A stretch of DNA of 64,000 nt from Luteolibacter arcticus (GCF_025950235.1 NZ_JAPDDT010000002.1:372001-436000), one strand, 5' to 3'. Shown: positions 15,901 to 25,428, numbered from the stretch's first letter. The notes: generated from the sequence alone by a model not told the origin. Numbers and translations: made by a program.

Positions 15901-18766
15901 GCACCGCGGTGCCGCCGTGCTCGTCAGCCAGCCTTACCTGGTCATTGACCTCTCGCGAGAGCTTCGCGGTCAGCTTCAGTTCACCCTCGAAGGCATCGCC
16001 TGCCGGTGTTACCGCCACAATGCTGAGCGGAATGCGGTCACCCGCCCGCACCAGTTGGTCGAGCCGTGAGACACCGACATAGACGGACGACGGATGTACT
16101 ACGGTTTCCGTACGTTCGTTCAATGTCTGGCGGTTCGCGTCGGTCACCTCGGTGGAGATGGCGACCTCGCGGGCCATCGGGAACTCGGGATCGGGCAGCT
16201 TGGCCACGATGCGGGCGGTGCCATCCGCGGCGAGCTCGGCCTTGCCGGAGTCGCTGTTGGAGTGGCGCGAGCCGTGGTCATCATCCCAGCGGTAGCCGAA
16301 GTAGTGATACCAGTAGCCGAAGTCCTGCGTGCGGTGATCGCCGAACAGGAAGTCGCGGAACTTTTCCGGATAGAAGTTCGTCTCGCTGACAGACGTGAAG
16401 GTCTCCACGGCACCCTTTGCGACCGGCTGGCCTTGGTAGTAGGAGGCCTTCACTTGCAAGGCCACTTCCTTCGCGCCGATCTCAGGCTTCTCCAGGGTGT
16501 GAGCGATCTCGAAGGCATTGCGCCGGAATTCCTCGACGCGGATGCCGAGGTCGAAGGTGGCATTCTGCTGGATCAAGGACCGCTCCGACCAATCTTCCAC
16601 GTTTTCGAGCTTCGCGAGCTCGTCGGGATACTCGAAGCGGACGCGATGGTAGCCGGTCGTTTCCGCGGGCAGCTCGAAGCTCACGTCGAAGCCGCCGGTC
16701 GGCGAGATCGCGACGTCGCGGCGAAGGATTTCCTTGTTCTTCGGATCGGTGACTACCAGTTGCGCCGGCTTGGCGGCCTCGGCGAGGATGGCATTGCCAT
16801 TCTGATGGCGGACGATGCCCTTCAGGTGAACGGTTTCAGCCGGCCGGTAGAGCGAGCGATCCGTGAAGAGGAACACGCGGCGCATTTCCATCGGCGTCTC
16901 TTCCCACGAGTAGCGGACCGGGAAGCGCCACAGGCCGACGGTAGGCAAGGTGCTGTCGTAGGCCACGCTGTAGCGGTCGGCACCGAGGCTTGCCTGAAGA
17001 TGGCGTGCGGATTTGTCGCGGGGAATCACCGCCATGCCGTCGTTGCCGGTCTTCGTTCGCTGCAGGCCCTTCGCGTCTTCGCCGAAAGTTGCCAGCTCGA
17101 CGTCCGGCAGCGGCTTGCCGGTGAGGCAGGAGAAGGCGAACACGCGCGCTTCGCCATCGATGATCTTCCAAGCGAGGCCGATGTCGGTGAGCTGCACGAG
17201 TGCCTGCACCACCGGAGACTTCGCCATCGCGTCATCGGAGTCTTCCGCGCCGCGGTCTTCCTTGGCGAGCGGGATGCCTTCTTTCGGCGTGCCAGCGATC
17301 TCGATGAAGAAGGCGGCGGGGGGCTGCGGCGCCGGGGTGGCGGGATCCGCTTCCTTCGGGAAGCCGAGGGTGTAGGGCGTTGCATCACCGGCCAGCACCT
17401 TGTCCCAATCGAGCACCAGTGGCTGGGTGGTATCGAGCCCGTTGGGGAAGGGGATATCGAGATCCACGAGGGTCTCGCCGCCGAGCATCTCGTAGGGGAT
17501 CGGGTGGGTCGGCTTGATCTGCTTCCCATCGTGCCCGCTGCCGGTGTAGTGCCGGTAGCCTTGCTGGGCGCGGATCAGATCGGTGCCGGCGAGCCGCTTC
17601 ACCCGCAGCTTCACCGACGCAAGGTTCACGGTTTGGATCCGATACTTGCGGTTCCCGGAGGCGAGTTGGCTCTCGTCCTGGCTCGGCAGGGCGAGTTCCG
17701 GCTTCAGCGGCTCGAACTTAACCGTCTTGGTGGTGGCCATCCCGAGCGCCCGTCCGTCTTGGGAAGCGATCGCACCATTCAGGGTGATCTCCCAACCATT
17801 GTCGGCGGAAAAGTCACCGAAGACGTGCAACTGGTCCCCGCGCACCTCGATCCGCTGGTCCTTCAGCTCCGGCTGGATCGTCACGAGACCCGCGGGAAGA
17901 TCGACCGGTAGCTTCGCATTGAAGTCCACCACGATCCGCCGCGGTTCATCGGCGATCACGCGAGCCGCGAGTTCCTCGACCTTCAGTGCCTCGATATTCC
18001 CGATGTGACGCGTCGCGTCCGCCGGAAACTTCGCCTTGCCGCTGGTGTCGGGCAGGCCGGCGAGCATCGACAGCCGCCAGTTGTTTCCCACCGGCAGCGG
18101 CTGGAGCGGCGTGACGATTAGCCCGTTCGGCAACTCCGTCTCCGCCTTCATCTCCGGCTGCGGGGGAGCCGCTTGACCACGGCGGGCAAAGCGCTCGCCC
18201 CACGAGGCCCCGAGATAGCCCGGTTGCTTCAGCCGGCCGAAGGTCGCGCGCTCGGTCTTCGCGGCGACGCGCTTTCCACCGTCCGCCTCGAAGAAGAGAA
18301 ATGGCGAGGCCTTGTCGGGCATGACGTCGCCATTGAAGCGCAGGAAGAACGCGGCGGTGCGCGGCGACCAGTCATCCACATAGCGGTCGAGCAGCGCGGC
18401 GTAGTCCACTTGGAAGGGATCGCTCGCGACCTTCGCCAGCTCGACGTTGGGAATCGCCGAGCCATCGAGGTGGGAGTGCTTGCCGGTCAGCTTGAAAACA
18501 TACGTCGCCCCCAGCGCCGGCGTGGCGGCCGGGCGGAATTCGAGAACGTTGGCCTCCTTCCAGAAGAGGGTGCCGGACCAGGATGGCTGGATGTCCAGCC
18601 ATGGTGTTTTGACTTCTTTGCCGATCCGGTCCGGGCCGGCGACGGCTCGGTCGAGGACCAATTCAATCGTGCTCTCCGGCGTCAGGGACGCCGTCGATAC
18701 GTGGAGACGAGGTGCGGCGGTGGCACCGGATACGAGGCCCGCCAACAAGACGGCAATGGGGCGCAT
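12986..18766 (-). CDS. Bacterial alpha-2-macroglobulin (periplasmic protease trap)
   Basis: The product is 1926 aa with a Sec signal peptide (LLAGLVSGATAAP) and no lipobox, unlike the lipoprotein form YfhM of E. coli. It consists of a chain of macroglobulin beta-sandwich domains, with the reactive thioester motif GCVEQ (Cys1474, Gln1477) in the alpha/alpha thioester domain near the C-terminus. A complement-like receptor-binding domain follows. It traps foreign proteases attacking the periplasm. Pairing with PBP1C, which repairs damaged peptidoglycan, is well known and is present here, separated only by the 12802-12948 repeat. The thioester is intact, so covalent capture should work. Confidence 0.92.
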   Translation of the reverse strand: MRPIAVLLAGLVSGATAAPRLHVSTASLTPESTIELVLDRAVAGPDRIGKEVKTPWLDIQPSWSGTLFWKEANVLEFRPAATPALGATYVFKLTGKHSHLDGSAIPNVELAKVASDPFQVDYAALLDRYVDDWSPRTAAFFLRFNGDVMPDKASPFLFFEADGGKRVAAKTERATFGRLKQPGYLGASWGERFARRGQAAPPQPEMKAETELPNGLIVTPLQPLPVGNNWRLSMLAGLPDTSGKAKFPADATRHIGNIEALKVEELAARVIADEPRRIVVDFNAKLPVDLPAGLVTIQPELKDQRIEVRGDQLHVFGDFSADNGWEITLNGAIASQDGRALGMATTKTVKFEPLKPELALPSQDESQLASGNRKYRIQTVNLASVKLRVKRLAGTDLIRAQQGYRHYTGSGHDGKQIKPTHPIPYEMLGGETLVDLDIPFPNGLDTTQPLVLDWDKVLAGDATPYTLGFPKEADPATPAPQPPAAFFIEIAGTPKEGIPLAKEDRGAEDSDDAMAKSPVVQALVQLTDIGLAWKIIDGEARVFAFSCLTGKPLPDVELATFGEDAKGLQRTKTGNDGMAVIPRDKSARHLQASLGADRYSVAYDSTLPTVGLWRFPVRYSWEETPMEMRRVFLFTDRSLYRPAETVHLKGIVRHQNGNAILAEAAKPAQLVVTDPKNKEILRRDVAISPTGGFDVSFELPAETTGYHRVRFEYPDELAKLENVEDWSERSLIQQNATFDLGIRVEEFRRNAFEIAHTLEKPEIGAKEVALQVKASYYQGQPVAKGAVETFTSVSETNFYPEKFRDFLFGDHRTQDFGYWYHYFGYRWDDDHGSRHSNSDSGKAELAADGTARIVAKLPDPEFPMAREVAISTEVTDANRQTLNERTETVVHPSSVYVGVSRLDQLVRAGDRIPLSIVAVTPAGDAFEGELKLTAKLSREVNDQVRLADEHGGTAVRNESRREDLSTTELTLAGGKGTEFLFAPQQPGLHQIELRGTDAEGRAFATATSIHVYGGDEYPWAYEDGVRIKLVPEKKLYQPGETARVLVLSPIEGTALVTVEREKVLRSFMIELKADKPVVEIPLSDDDAPNAYVSVLVIKGAQDSARQFKEPQLRLGYCELMVENRRDKLGVTLGIPKDSVLPGEDVQIYGSVLQADGKPAANAEVTLYAEDEGTLAVMGYETPDPMAHFYDPRSLRVDCGTTLDHFVAESPEEQSFYNKGFFIGGGDGEYGSMPPALRRDFNPCAGWQPALVTDAAGKFTTTFKMPDTLTRYRVIAVAHHGESRFGHSQANLVVNKPLMVEPQAPRFANEGDTLDIRALVQNASEFNGTWKITFTPNPPASEPVAVLAGAETEKTITLTAGGSATVIFPVSFKNTGEAVFSWKAEPVSLDGAQLTPVLANKLADRVESRFQVQYPVPLLRQAKLVKLDNKNANLLDGLDPALLNGRGQLELELSRSRLLEAGGSVDYLLQYPYGCVEQTTSSMMPWLAVDQLRNVVPAFAKHPPQEVKKALQKGVNRLLTMQTPDGGFGYWPGDREVVPWASSYAGMGLVLAKKAGAEVPDAALAALSTHLETGLRGIGASTSAYDLENACRAAWILAMTERKPAAYVNALKDRMADLTPRARSFLALAAKASGTGDPAAILRDKTKLRLKDDGWMTWQNDHALSLLAWSAVDSNSNEASEALEKLIQERSPYGHWRTTWVNAWSLLALATYAEHHDEQTPATVTLTSADGPQAITLEAGKPAVSLDFPLGGKLALSATSDQRAYVRVKLASKPAIAPQKPVAKNGLEITRFYERVKADGTTEPLEAAKLGDLVKVTLQVILPEDDARYLVVEDYLPAIFETVNSDFASQSAHDNAGKTSEKDWSISHSELRSDRAVFFYDRVWRAGRQEITYLARCTMEGKAVAPPAKVESMYDPDNTALSASREF

Positions 18767-18882
18767 GGACGTGTGGATATGGTTCCAGCCGATGATACGA
18801 GATCAGGACCGGTAGACATGTCATGCACGGCGGAAATATTTTTCAATGAAAGCCTTTGTGAAGATTCCGTGAATCAAGTGCC

Positions 18883-19383
18883 TCACTCCTTCTCCTGGTC
18901 CATCGAGAGCGTGAGCTTCTGGTCGCCTTTCTGCCAGAGGACGACCTTTTTGCCGGGCGCGATTCGCACGGTCGTCCGAAGGACCAGGTCACGATACTCG
19001 ACGTTTCCACTTTTCGATCGGATAGGGCTCCGGACGCCCAGGGAGATCACGGCCTGCCAAGGGTCACCGGGAGTCAGGACCGCTTGGAAGGTGCCGATCA
19101 TCGGCTGTTCTTCCGCCACGCCGAGCTCAAGGTCGGCAACGACATCGCGCCCGCCGGTCGTGATCGATTGATCGGTGGTAACGGCACCGAAGACGCTTCC
19201 TTCGAGGTGAAGTTTGACGTTGAAGGGTAGAAGGCTTTCGGCCGGTTCCTGGCCCCCTTGCACTTGCCCGGGCTGATTGAAGTTCGGAGGGGCGGGGACC
19301 ACCCGGGGGCGGCCGGGTTGCTGGGCAATGGCGGAGGCTCCGAAGGCCGTGGCGAGAAGACAGGAGATGACGATGCGATTCAT
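18883..19383 (-). CDS. Hypothetical exported beta-rich protein
   Basis: I chose the ATG at 19383, which gives a signal peptide (MNRIVISCLLATAFGASAIAQQ) on a 166-aa protein; the open frame further upstream is without protein-like features and overlaps the next gene. The mature part begins with a Pro/Gln/Gly-rich linker. It continues as a predicted beta domain with phrases such as LHLEGSVFGAVTTDQSITTG and VRIAPGKKVVLWQKGDQKL. The latter faintly resembles the last strands of secretin-type proteins, but no secretion genes are nearby, so I give no function. Confidence 0.65.
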   Translation of the reverse strand: MNRIVISCLLATAFGASAIAQQPGRPRVVPAPPNFNQPGQVQGGQEPAESLLPFNVKLHLEGSVFGAVTTDQSITTGGRDVVADLELGVAEEQPMIGTFQAVLTPGDPWQAVISLGVRSPIRSKSGNVEYRDLVLRTTVRIAPGKKVVLWQKGDQKLTLSMDQEKE

Positions 19384-19528
19384 GGCGAATGCTCTGAAGC
19401 AGGAATCTGGGTTTTCATTCAAAGGAACTTTCCTGCCGGTGGTTTCTTTCCTGAGTGGCTGGCGATGGCGAAAGCTGAACTCAGCCGTCAGAACTGCTTC
19501 AACCGCACACAGAGTGTGCGGACCACGT

Positions 19529-21478
19529 TCATTGCGAAACCGCGAGTCGCACGAAGCGACTGCCGCCCGCCATCGGGAAGTCCCGCCAGTAGCTGCCGCT
19601 GCCGTCGCTTTGCTCCGGCGGGATCGCTGCGGGCCAAGCGCCGAGGTCCACGGAGGACTGCACTTGGTAAGCCAGCTCGGGTGCCTGCTTGCGGTAGCGG
19701 AAACGGAAGATGCTTCCCGCCGCTTCACCTGCCGGGCTCAGGTGGAGATCGGGCAACACGGGATTCATCCCTTGCGAGTATTCCACCAGATTGCGCACGC
19801 CATCCGCATCCGGGTCGTCGTCATTGCCGGCCGGGGGACCGCCGTCGGGGAGGCTGAAATGCGTGTCGCGCCACGCCTGCAAGCCGGTCATGAATTCATG
19901 CGCTCCGATATCGACCCGCCCGTTCGCCCGGCGCGATGCGTTGAAGAAATCCTTCTCCTCCGCGGCGGGGATGAATGCCGGATCGCCGCGATCTTTCGCG
20001 AACGAAGAGGCGGTGATCTTGAAATCCGCCGCCGCGGGGTTCACCCCCGGAACCGCCACCGCGAATCCCGGATTACTGAATACCGAGTTGGCGTCGCTCC
20101 CCACGGCCGTGCGCCACGCCGCAAGACCGTTGTATGACTTGTTGCCTTGGTCGGCCCCGTTGCCGGTCGGGTTCAGGCCAAACTCGATGCCCGACTCGTT
20201 TCCGCCGCAGAAGTAGAGATTGTAGTCGAAGACATTGCGCGGCCCGAACGCGCGCTCTGTCGCCGTGCCGCCTTTGACGTAGTGGACGACCATCTGCTTG
20301 GTCTCCTCATTGGCCCACACGATGTTGTTCTTGAAGGTGTTGTCCTCCAGATAGAACTGCAGCGTGATCTGCCCGCCAAAGGTCTTCGCCGTGTCGTTGC
20401 GGTAGAGCGTGTTGTTCCGCACCTCGCAGTTCCGCGTCGTGCCGCGCTCGTGGTCGTAGCCGCCCATGATGATCCCGGCGGCGTGGTTGTGGTGCAGCAG
20501 GTTATTCCGCAGGCGGATGTGGTCGGTGGAGCCAGCGGCTGCCTCGCTGGCGAGCTCGATGCCGAAGTTGCAGCCATACACCCGGTTGCGCTCCACCGTG
20601 ATGTTGGTGCCGCCATCGATATAGATTCCGGCCGCCGACTGGTCCCCGCCGCCGGTGGTGAAATTGCCGCCGTAGCCAGGGTTGAAGGCGCTATCGATCC
20701 CGTGGACCAGGTTCTCCCGCACCACGCCATCGCGAGCCCGGTCGAGCGCCGTCGTCGGGGCCGAGCCCTCGTAGCCGATCAGGTCGATGCCGATGTTGTT
20801 GCAATCGTGGACGTGGTTCCGGCTCACCGTGAAGTTCGTCACGTTGCCGTTCAGCACCAGCGACTCGCTTTGTCCGGTGCGGAGGTGGTGGACCTCGTTG
20901 CCATCCACGACCAAGCCGGTGATCGGCGTGGTGGAGGTGCCATACACGCAGATCCCGAAGCCGTTCGATTCCTCGGCCGTGCTGCTTTGCCAGATGTTGT
21001 GGACCTTGCAATCGAGCACCTTCAAGCCGCTGCCGCTGCCCTCGATCTGGATGCCGGCCGGGGTGCGCGCCGCATTCGTCGTCTTGTAATTCCGCACCTC
21101 CAGGCCGCGGAGGTGGACGTGGTTGCAGTTCTCCACCACCACCAGTCCCACCCGCCCCCCGGCCGGCACGGTGAGCGCGCTGCCATCGATTGCCGGCGCT
21201 TCGTTCTCCGCGGCGCGGATGACAATGGGTGCCTCGGCGGTCCCGCTTTTGCCGGAAAGCACCAGCCGCTCCGGATAAGTCCCGGCATGCAGGTGCAGCG
21301 TGTCCCCGGCGGAAAGCAGCGGCACGGCGTGAGCGAAAGTCTTCCATGGCTGCTCCGCGCTTCCCGCCCCGGCATTGCTGCCCGTCGGGCTCAAGTGGTA
21401 GTCCGCCGCAAACGACGGCACGGCCAGCAGGGTGATCAGCGTCGAGACCCGGAACAACATGCTCCGATCACTGTACAT
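19529..21478 (-). CDS. Secreted right-handed parallel beta-helix protein
   Basis: About 649 aa with a signal peptide (LITLLAVPSFAA). The ATG at 21478 is used; an internal ATG at 21460 is equally possible. The body has the DUF1565-like start (YHLSPTGSNAGAGS...PWKTF), followed by many beta-helix coils with Asn ladders (NNLLHHN, VRNNTLYRND, FKNNIVW). This fold is shared by polysaccharide lyases of families PL1, PL6 and PL9 and by carbohydrate epimerases. An Asp-rich calcium-like segment (DDDPDADGVRNLVEYSQGMNP) typical of Verrucomicrobia secreted proteins precedes the C-terminal domain. It is probably surface-exposed and acts on or binds glycans. Catalytic residues are not identifiable by eye. 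Confidence 0.8.
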   Translation of the reverse strand: MYSDRSMLFRVSTLITLLAVPSFAADYHLSPTGSNAGAGSAEQPWKTFAHAVPLLSAGDTLHLHAGTYPERLVLSGKSGTAEAPIVIRAAENEAPAIDGSALTVPAGGRVGLVVVENCNHVHLRGLEVRNYKTTNAARTPAGIQIEGSGSGLKVLDCKVHNIWQSSTAEESNGFGICVYGTSTTPITGLVVDGNEVHHLRTGQSESLVLNGNVTNFTVSRNHVHDCNNIGIDLIGYEGSAPTTALDRARDGVVRENLVHGIDSAFNPGYGGNFTTGGGDQSAAGIYIDGGTNITVERNRVYGCNFGIELASEAAAGSTDHIRLRNNLLHHNHAAGIIMGGYDHERGTTRNCEVRNNTLYRNDTAKTFGGQITLQFYLEDNTFKNNIVWANEETKQMVVHYVKGGTATERAFGPRNVFDYNLYFCGGNESGIEFGLNPTGNGADQGNKSYNGLAAWRTAVGSDANSVFSNPGFAVAVPGVNPAAADFKITASSFAKDRGDPAFIPAAEEKDFFNASRRANGRVDIGAHEFMTGLQAWRDTHFSLPDGGPPAGNDDDPDADGVRNLVEYSQGMNPVLPDLHLSPAGEAAGSIFRFRYRKQAPELAYQVQSSVDLGAWPAAIPPEQSDGSGSYWRDFPMAGGSRFVRLAVSQ

Positions 21479-21524
21479 CAATCGCGGGGAGGCGATGATG
21501 TTTCGCCGAACTCCACATTTTGTG

Positions 21525-22130
21525 TCAGGAATCCCAGGTGGCGTAGGCCTTGTGCCGGTAGTATTTCGGTCGGGAATCGAGGCGGAAGTGGAGCCACGAG
21601 ACGCCCATGCCCGCGGTGCTCAGCCAGAGGGGTGAAGTCGAAACGCGATGCCGCATGCATTTCCCCAGGGTCTGCCAAAAGGCGTCGATCTGGGAGGAGG
21701 GAGCCTCGCGCAGGAAGCGCCCCAGGTGAGTATAGTAACCCCAGTCCGCCGCAACGGGTGTCGGGACTACCAGATGGGCGTCTCCACCGAGGTTGGGGAA
21801 ATCGATCACGCTGTCACCCGCCCGGGCCGCGAAGTGCCCGGAGAATGGCTTGGGGTCGGGCCTCAGGAATTCCAAGGAGGCCCCTTCCACCACCACGAAC
21901 TCGAAAGGCCGGTCCGCGGTGGAGAAGGTGACCGGCGGAGCCTCCCAGAAATAGGAATCATAGCCGGCTTGCTGAACCGAGAGCGTGAAAAACTCTCGGA
22001 ATTCCGCGTCGGTTTCCAGCAGCCGCATGACCTCCGAGAACGAGAGCGGAGCTTCCGCCAGAAGGGATACCTTTACCGTGCGATGATCCAATTGCCGGGC
22101 CTCAGCCTTCCACGGATGTCGGGCAGACAT
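21525..22130 (-). CDS. DUF6940-like conserved protein
   Basis: This 201-aa soluble protein has no signal or TM segment. The C-terminal stretch PLWLSTAGMGVSWLHFRLDS followed by RPKYY, and the central AHLVVPTP, match what I remember of the DUF6940 family, whose function is unknown. Single cysteine and many aromatic residues are seen, but no catalytic motif I can name. It lies 31 bp downstream of the beta-CASP nuclease gene on the same strand, so it may share that transcript. Confidence 0.7.
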   Translation of the reverse strand: MSARHPWKAEARQLDHRTVKVSLLAEAPLSFSEVMRLLETDAEFREFFTLSVQQAGYDSYFWEAPPVTFSTADRPFEFVVVEGASLEFLRPDPKPFSGHFAARAGDSVIDFPNLGGDAHLVVPTPVAADWGYYTHLGRFLREAPSSQIDAFWQTLGKCMRHRVSTSPLWLSTAGMGVSWLHFRLDSRPKYYRHKAYATWDS

Positions 22131-22161
22131 GAGCGCAGGGTGAGGTGAGGCTCAGGGAGAA

Positions 22162-23529
22162 TCAACCAATCCGGTAATCCTTCCCCGGCTCGGGGATGAT
22201 CGTCTCGGTCTTCGGCAGCTTGCTGCGGAGCTGATCGACGAACCAGGTGCTGGCCCGCGGGTCGCCGTGGACGAGGAATGCCTTCTTCGGCCGGACCTTG
22301 AGGATGAATTCCAGCAGTGACTCGCGGGTGGCGTGGCCGCTGAAGTCGAAGATCTCCATCTCGCACTCGCGGGCGACGGGGGGGTAGCGGGTGTCGAGCA
22401 CCACCTTGTCCCCGGTCTGTCCGGCGCGCAGATGGCCGGCGGGGGAGTCGGGATCGGCGTAGCCGACGAAGTGCAGCGAGTTCTTCGGATTCTCGAGGAA
22501 GCCGGCTCGGGCGAATCCGTTCGAGACCGTGTTCTCGCTCATCATGCCGCTGGAGAGGCAGTAGATGGCGCCGGGATTGAGCGGGATCGGGCCGGCTTTC
22601 TTGCGGTTGCCGGCTTGGAGATCCATGTCCTCCAGGATGCGGAAGCCATCGTCGCTGCGGCGGGTGCGGCCCTTGGCGTACTTGTCGTAGATGACCGTCA
22701 TCTTGGTGCTGAGACCGCCGATGTAGATGGGAGTCTTCTTCGGAATCAGGCCCGCCTTCTTGAAGCGGTGCAGCATGGTCAGCACCTCCTGGGTCTTGCC
22801 CATGGCGAAGACCGGGATCAGCACGCTGCCGCGGCGGTCGAGGGTGCGGGCGATCGCCTCGGCGAAGCGCTGTTCCTCGCCCTTCCGGGTGTAGTCCGGC
22901 CGCCGGACGCTGTCGCCGCGGGTGGTCTCGATGATCAGGGCATCCACGTGGTCCTCGGGAAAACGGGCGCCCTTGATCAGGGTGGAGTCCTCGAAATTCA
23001 CATCCCCGGTGTACATCACGCGGTGGCCATTCGCCTCCATCGTGATGCCGGTGGAGCCGAGCACGTGGCCCGCGTCATGAAAGGTGCCGATCAGGCTGCC
23101 TTCGGAATCCAGCTCGAAGGGGCGCTCCAGCGGGCGGGTTTCGAAGACCCGCTCGAGGTCATCGATGCCGCGGTGGGTGAAAAGGGGATACTCGACGATG
23201 CCGAGCTCGGTGCGCTTCGACTCCATCACGTTCACCGAGTTGTGCAGCATCGCCGTGGATAGCTCGGCGGCGGCCTGGCTGAAGAATGCCTTCGCCTGCG
23301 GCTGCCGACTCAGCAGCACCGGCAGCGAGCCGATGTGGTCGAGGTGCGCGTGGGTCACCACCACCGAGTCGATCGAGCCGGCTTCCAGCAGCTCGTAGCG
23401 GGGCAGTCCTCCCAGGCCGTCGTGTTTCGGGTGCAGTCCGGCGTCGAGGACCACGCGAGCTTTACCGGTGTCGAGAAGATAGGAGTTGGCACCGATTTCG
23501 GCGTTGCGGCAAAGACTGCGAAAAAGCAT
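22162..23529 (-). CDS. Beta-CASP metallo-beta-lactamase-fold RNA nuclease
   Basis: 455 aa from the ATG at 23529; upstream codons in the same frame lack family similarity. MBL motifs are present: THAHLDHIG (metal site), AGHVLGSTG and YTGDVNFED. The beta-CASP region has IIETTRGD (motif A acidic residue), SGHATRESL (motif B His) and LVHGDP (motif C). Proteins like this (CPSF73/YSH1-like) cleave RNA as endo- or 5'-exonucleases in RNA maturation and decay. There is no C-terminal KH or RNase J extension, so it belongs to the short bacterial Ysh1-like class. The DUF6940-like gene follows closely. Confidence 0.88.
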   Translation of the reverse strand: MLFRSLCRNAEIGANSYLLDTGKARVVLDAGLHPKHDGLGGLPRYELLEAGSIDSVVVTHAHLDHIGSLPVLLSRQPQAKAFFSQAAAELSTAMLHNSVNVMESKRTELGIVEYPLFTHRGIDDLERVFETRPLERPFELDSEGSLIGTFHDAGHVLGSTGITMEANGHRVMYTGDVNFEDSTLIKGARFPEDHVDALIIETTRGDSVRRPDYTRKGEEQRFAEAIARTLDRRGSVLIPVFAMGKTQEVLTMLHRFKKAGLIPKKTPIYIGGLSTKMTVIYDKYAKGRTRRSDDGFRILEDMDLQAGNRKKAGPIPLNPGAIYCLSSGMMSENTVSNGFARAGFLENPKNSLHFVGYADPDSPAGHLRAGQTGDKVVLDTRYPPVARECEMEIFDFSGHATRESLLEFILKVRPKKAFLVHGDPRASTWFVDQLRSKLPKTETIIPEPGKDYRIG

Positions 23530-23661
23530 GAAGGGAAAAACGGACTGGACGCCCCGGAACCATGGAGGCCGTCCGGGAAATGTCGATGGCTGATTTCCAG
23601 CGGGATGCGGCGGGCTGAAACAACGGCTCCAGCTTTTCGGGCGACCCGGACGGCTGAAGTG

Positions 23662-23755
23662 AACCACGAAATCACGCGAAAAAGCGCGAAATCTAAAGGC
23701 AGGAGAAGATCTTCATTCTAACAAATTTCGCGTCTTTTCGCGTTCTTTCGCGGTC
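23662..23755. repeat. Intergenic imperfect palindrome (CGCGAAA type)
   Basis: The left arm (23662-23693) contains CACGAAATCACGCGAAAAAG and the right arm (23724-23755) contains TTTCGCGTCTTTTCGCG. They are imperfect reverse complements over about 32 bp with a 30-bp centre. It is one of four such elements in the window (others at 25511, 36037, 51723). It sits in the gap between the SpoIIE-phosphatase and beta-CASP genes. Confidence 0.65.
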
Positions 23756-23808
23756 CAAATTCTTCGCCCGAGCCCGGCTTGGAAGGCCACGTCTCCAAGC
23801 AAAGGGCT

Positions 23809-25428
23809 CTAAAGTCCCACGGTGGCAGGGACGGGCAGCACCTCGACACCCAGCAGGCAGACGTCGTCGTCGAAGTGGTGGCTGTCGGAATACTGGAGCA
23901 CGCGGTTGAGGACGAGGTCGAGCATCTGCTCCAGCGTCTCGCCATTGCAGCCGCCGGCGGTTTCCATGAGGCGCTTTTCGAGGAAGGGTTCGCCGTCGGG
24001 GTTCTCCGCTTCGAGGATGCCGTCGGTGAAGAGCAGCAGGCGCTTCACGCCCTCCAGCGGGATCTCCCCGGCGGGGTAGTCGGCCTTGGCGATAAGTCCG
24101 AGTCCGGGGCCCTTTTGCTTTTTCCCGGCGGCAAGTTGTTGAACGCCAGCGGATCCGGTGGCGATGCCGCCCGGGTGGCCGGCGCTGGCGTAGCGCAGCA
24201 CGCCGCCTTTGAGGTCCAGCACTGCGTAGAAGGCGGTGGCGAACATGGTCGCTCCGGCGCGGTCGAGGATGGAGTGCAGGCCATTGTTCAGGCCGCGCAG
24301 GAAGGCGGACGGGTCGGCGGCGCTGCGGCGCTGCTTTTCCAGCAGGCCACGCAGCATGGCGACGATCAGCGCGGAGCGGACGCCGTGGCCCATCACGTCG
24401 CAGATCAGCATGCCGACCGAGTCATCGGAAATGCGCAGCACCTCGAAGAAATCGCCGGCCAGCCCGGAGATCGGCAGGTAGCGCGCGCCGAAGTGCAGCG
24501 CCGCGCGCTCGGTCGAGACTTCCGGGAAGGACGAGCCGGCGAGGGCGTGCTGGATCTCGCGGGCGAGCTGGAGTTCCTCCTCGTAGGCTTGGTTGCGGAT
24601 CTGCAGCTCGGCGGCCAGCTCGGTGGCGGCCTGCCGGGCGGTGACGAGTTCGGTCACGTCGCTCGACACGCCGAAGGTGCCCTTCACGTGGCCATTGCGG
24701 TCGAACCACGGGAACTTGGAGGTCAGCACCCAGGTCACCTTGCCGTCCTCGCGCACCTCGCGCTCGACCTTCTCGGTGACGGCCTGGCCGCTCGCCATGA
24801 TCTCCTTTTCATCCGCCTCGGCCTCCTGCCAGTGGGCGGAGGCGAAGAAATCCCGGTCGTGCATGCCGATCACCGCCTCGGGGCCGGGCTGGCCGTTCCA
24901 CTCGGCCATTTGGCGGTTCACCAGCACGAACCGCGATTCCAGATCCTTGAAATAGACCTGCAGCGGCACGCAATCGATCAGCGAGCGCAGGATGTGGCGC
25001 TCGTCCTCGATCTGCGCCTCGGCCTGCTTGCGCAGGGAAATATCGATCATCGAGCCCGCGATGCGGACCGCCTCGCCATTGCGACCGCGGACCACGGTGC
25101 CGCGGATGCGCAGCCAGCGCCAATGCCCGCCGCCGGTCTGGAGCCGGCAGTCGATCGCGAAGAGCTCCGGCCCCGAGGGATTCAGCACGTTTGCCAGCGC
25201 CCGGGCGAAGCGGTCGCGGTCGTCCGGGTGGATCTGTCCGTGGGGCGGCAGGAAGATATTCGGCGAGGCCCCCTCGCTGCATTCCAGGAACTCCAGGATG
25301 CGGCGCGAGTAGTGGACATCCGGCTTGCCGACCCACCAGTCCCAGATCCCTTCATTGGAAGCCTTCAGGGCGAGGCACAGGCGCTCGGTGTCCTCGGGCG
25401 TGAATCCGCTGCTTTCCGACGAGGTCAT
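23809..25428 (-). CDS. PAS-PAS-SpoIIE/RsbU-type serine phosphatase
   Basis: This 539-aa cytoplasmic signalling protein carries two PAS domains with PAC tails (about 15-135 and 145-265; the first contains WRWLRIRGTVV). A short coiled coil (about 265-295, ELAAELQIRNQAYEEELQLA) leads to a PP2C/SpoIIE phosphatase domain (about 300-535). Metal-site motifs are SGLAGDFFEV, CDVMGHGVRSAL, FTDGILEA and HHFDDDVCLL. Such RsbU-like enzymes dephosphorylate anti-anti-sigma factors in partner-switching stress pathways; no anti-sigma or STAS gene is adjacent. The stimulus sensed by the PAS domains is unknown. Confidence 0.9.
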   Translation of the reverse strand: MTSSESSGFTPEDTERLCLALKASNEGIWDWWVGKPDVHYSRRILEFLECSEGASPNIFLPPHGQIHPDDRDRFARALANVLNPSGPELFAIDCRLQTGGGHWRWLRIRGTVVRGRNGEAVRIAGSMIDISLRKQAEAQIEDERHILRSLIDCVPLQVYFKDLESRFVLVNRQMAEWNGQPGPEAVIGMHDRDFFASAHWQEAEADEKEIMASGQAVTEKVEREVREDGKVTWVLTSKFPWFDRNGHVKGTFGVSSDVTELVTARQAATELAAELQIRNQAYEEELQLAREIQHALAGSSFPEVSTERAALHFGARYLPISGLAGDFFEVLRISDDSVGMLICDVMGHGVRSALIVAMLRGLLEKQRRSAADPSAFLRGLNNGLHSILDRAGATMFATAFYAVLDLKGGVLRYASAGHPGGIATGSAGVQQLAAGKKQKGPGLGLIAKADYPAGEIPLEGVKRLLLFTDGILEAENPDGEPFLEKRLMETAGGCNGETLEQMLDLVLNRVLQYSDSHHFDDDVCLLGVEVLPVPATVGL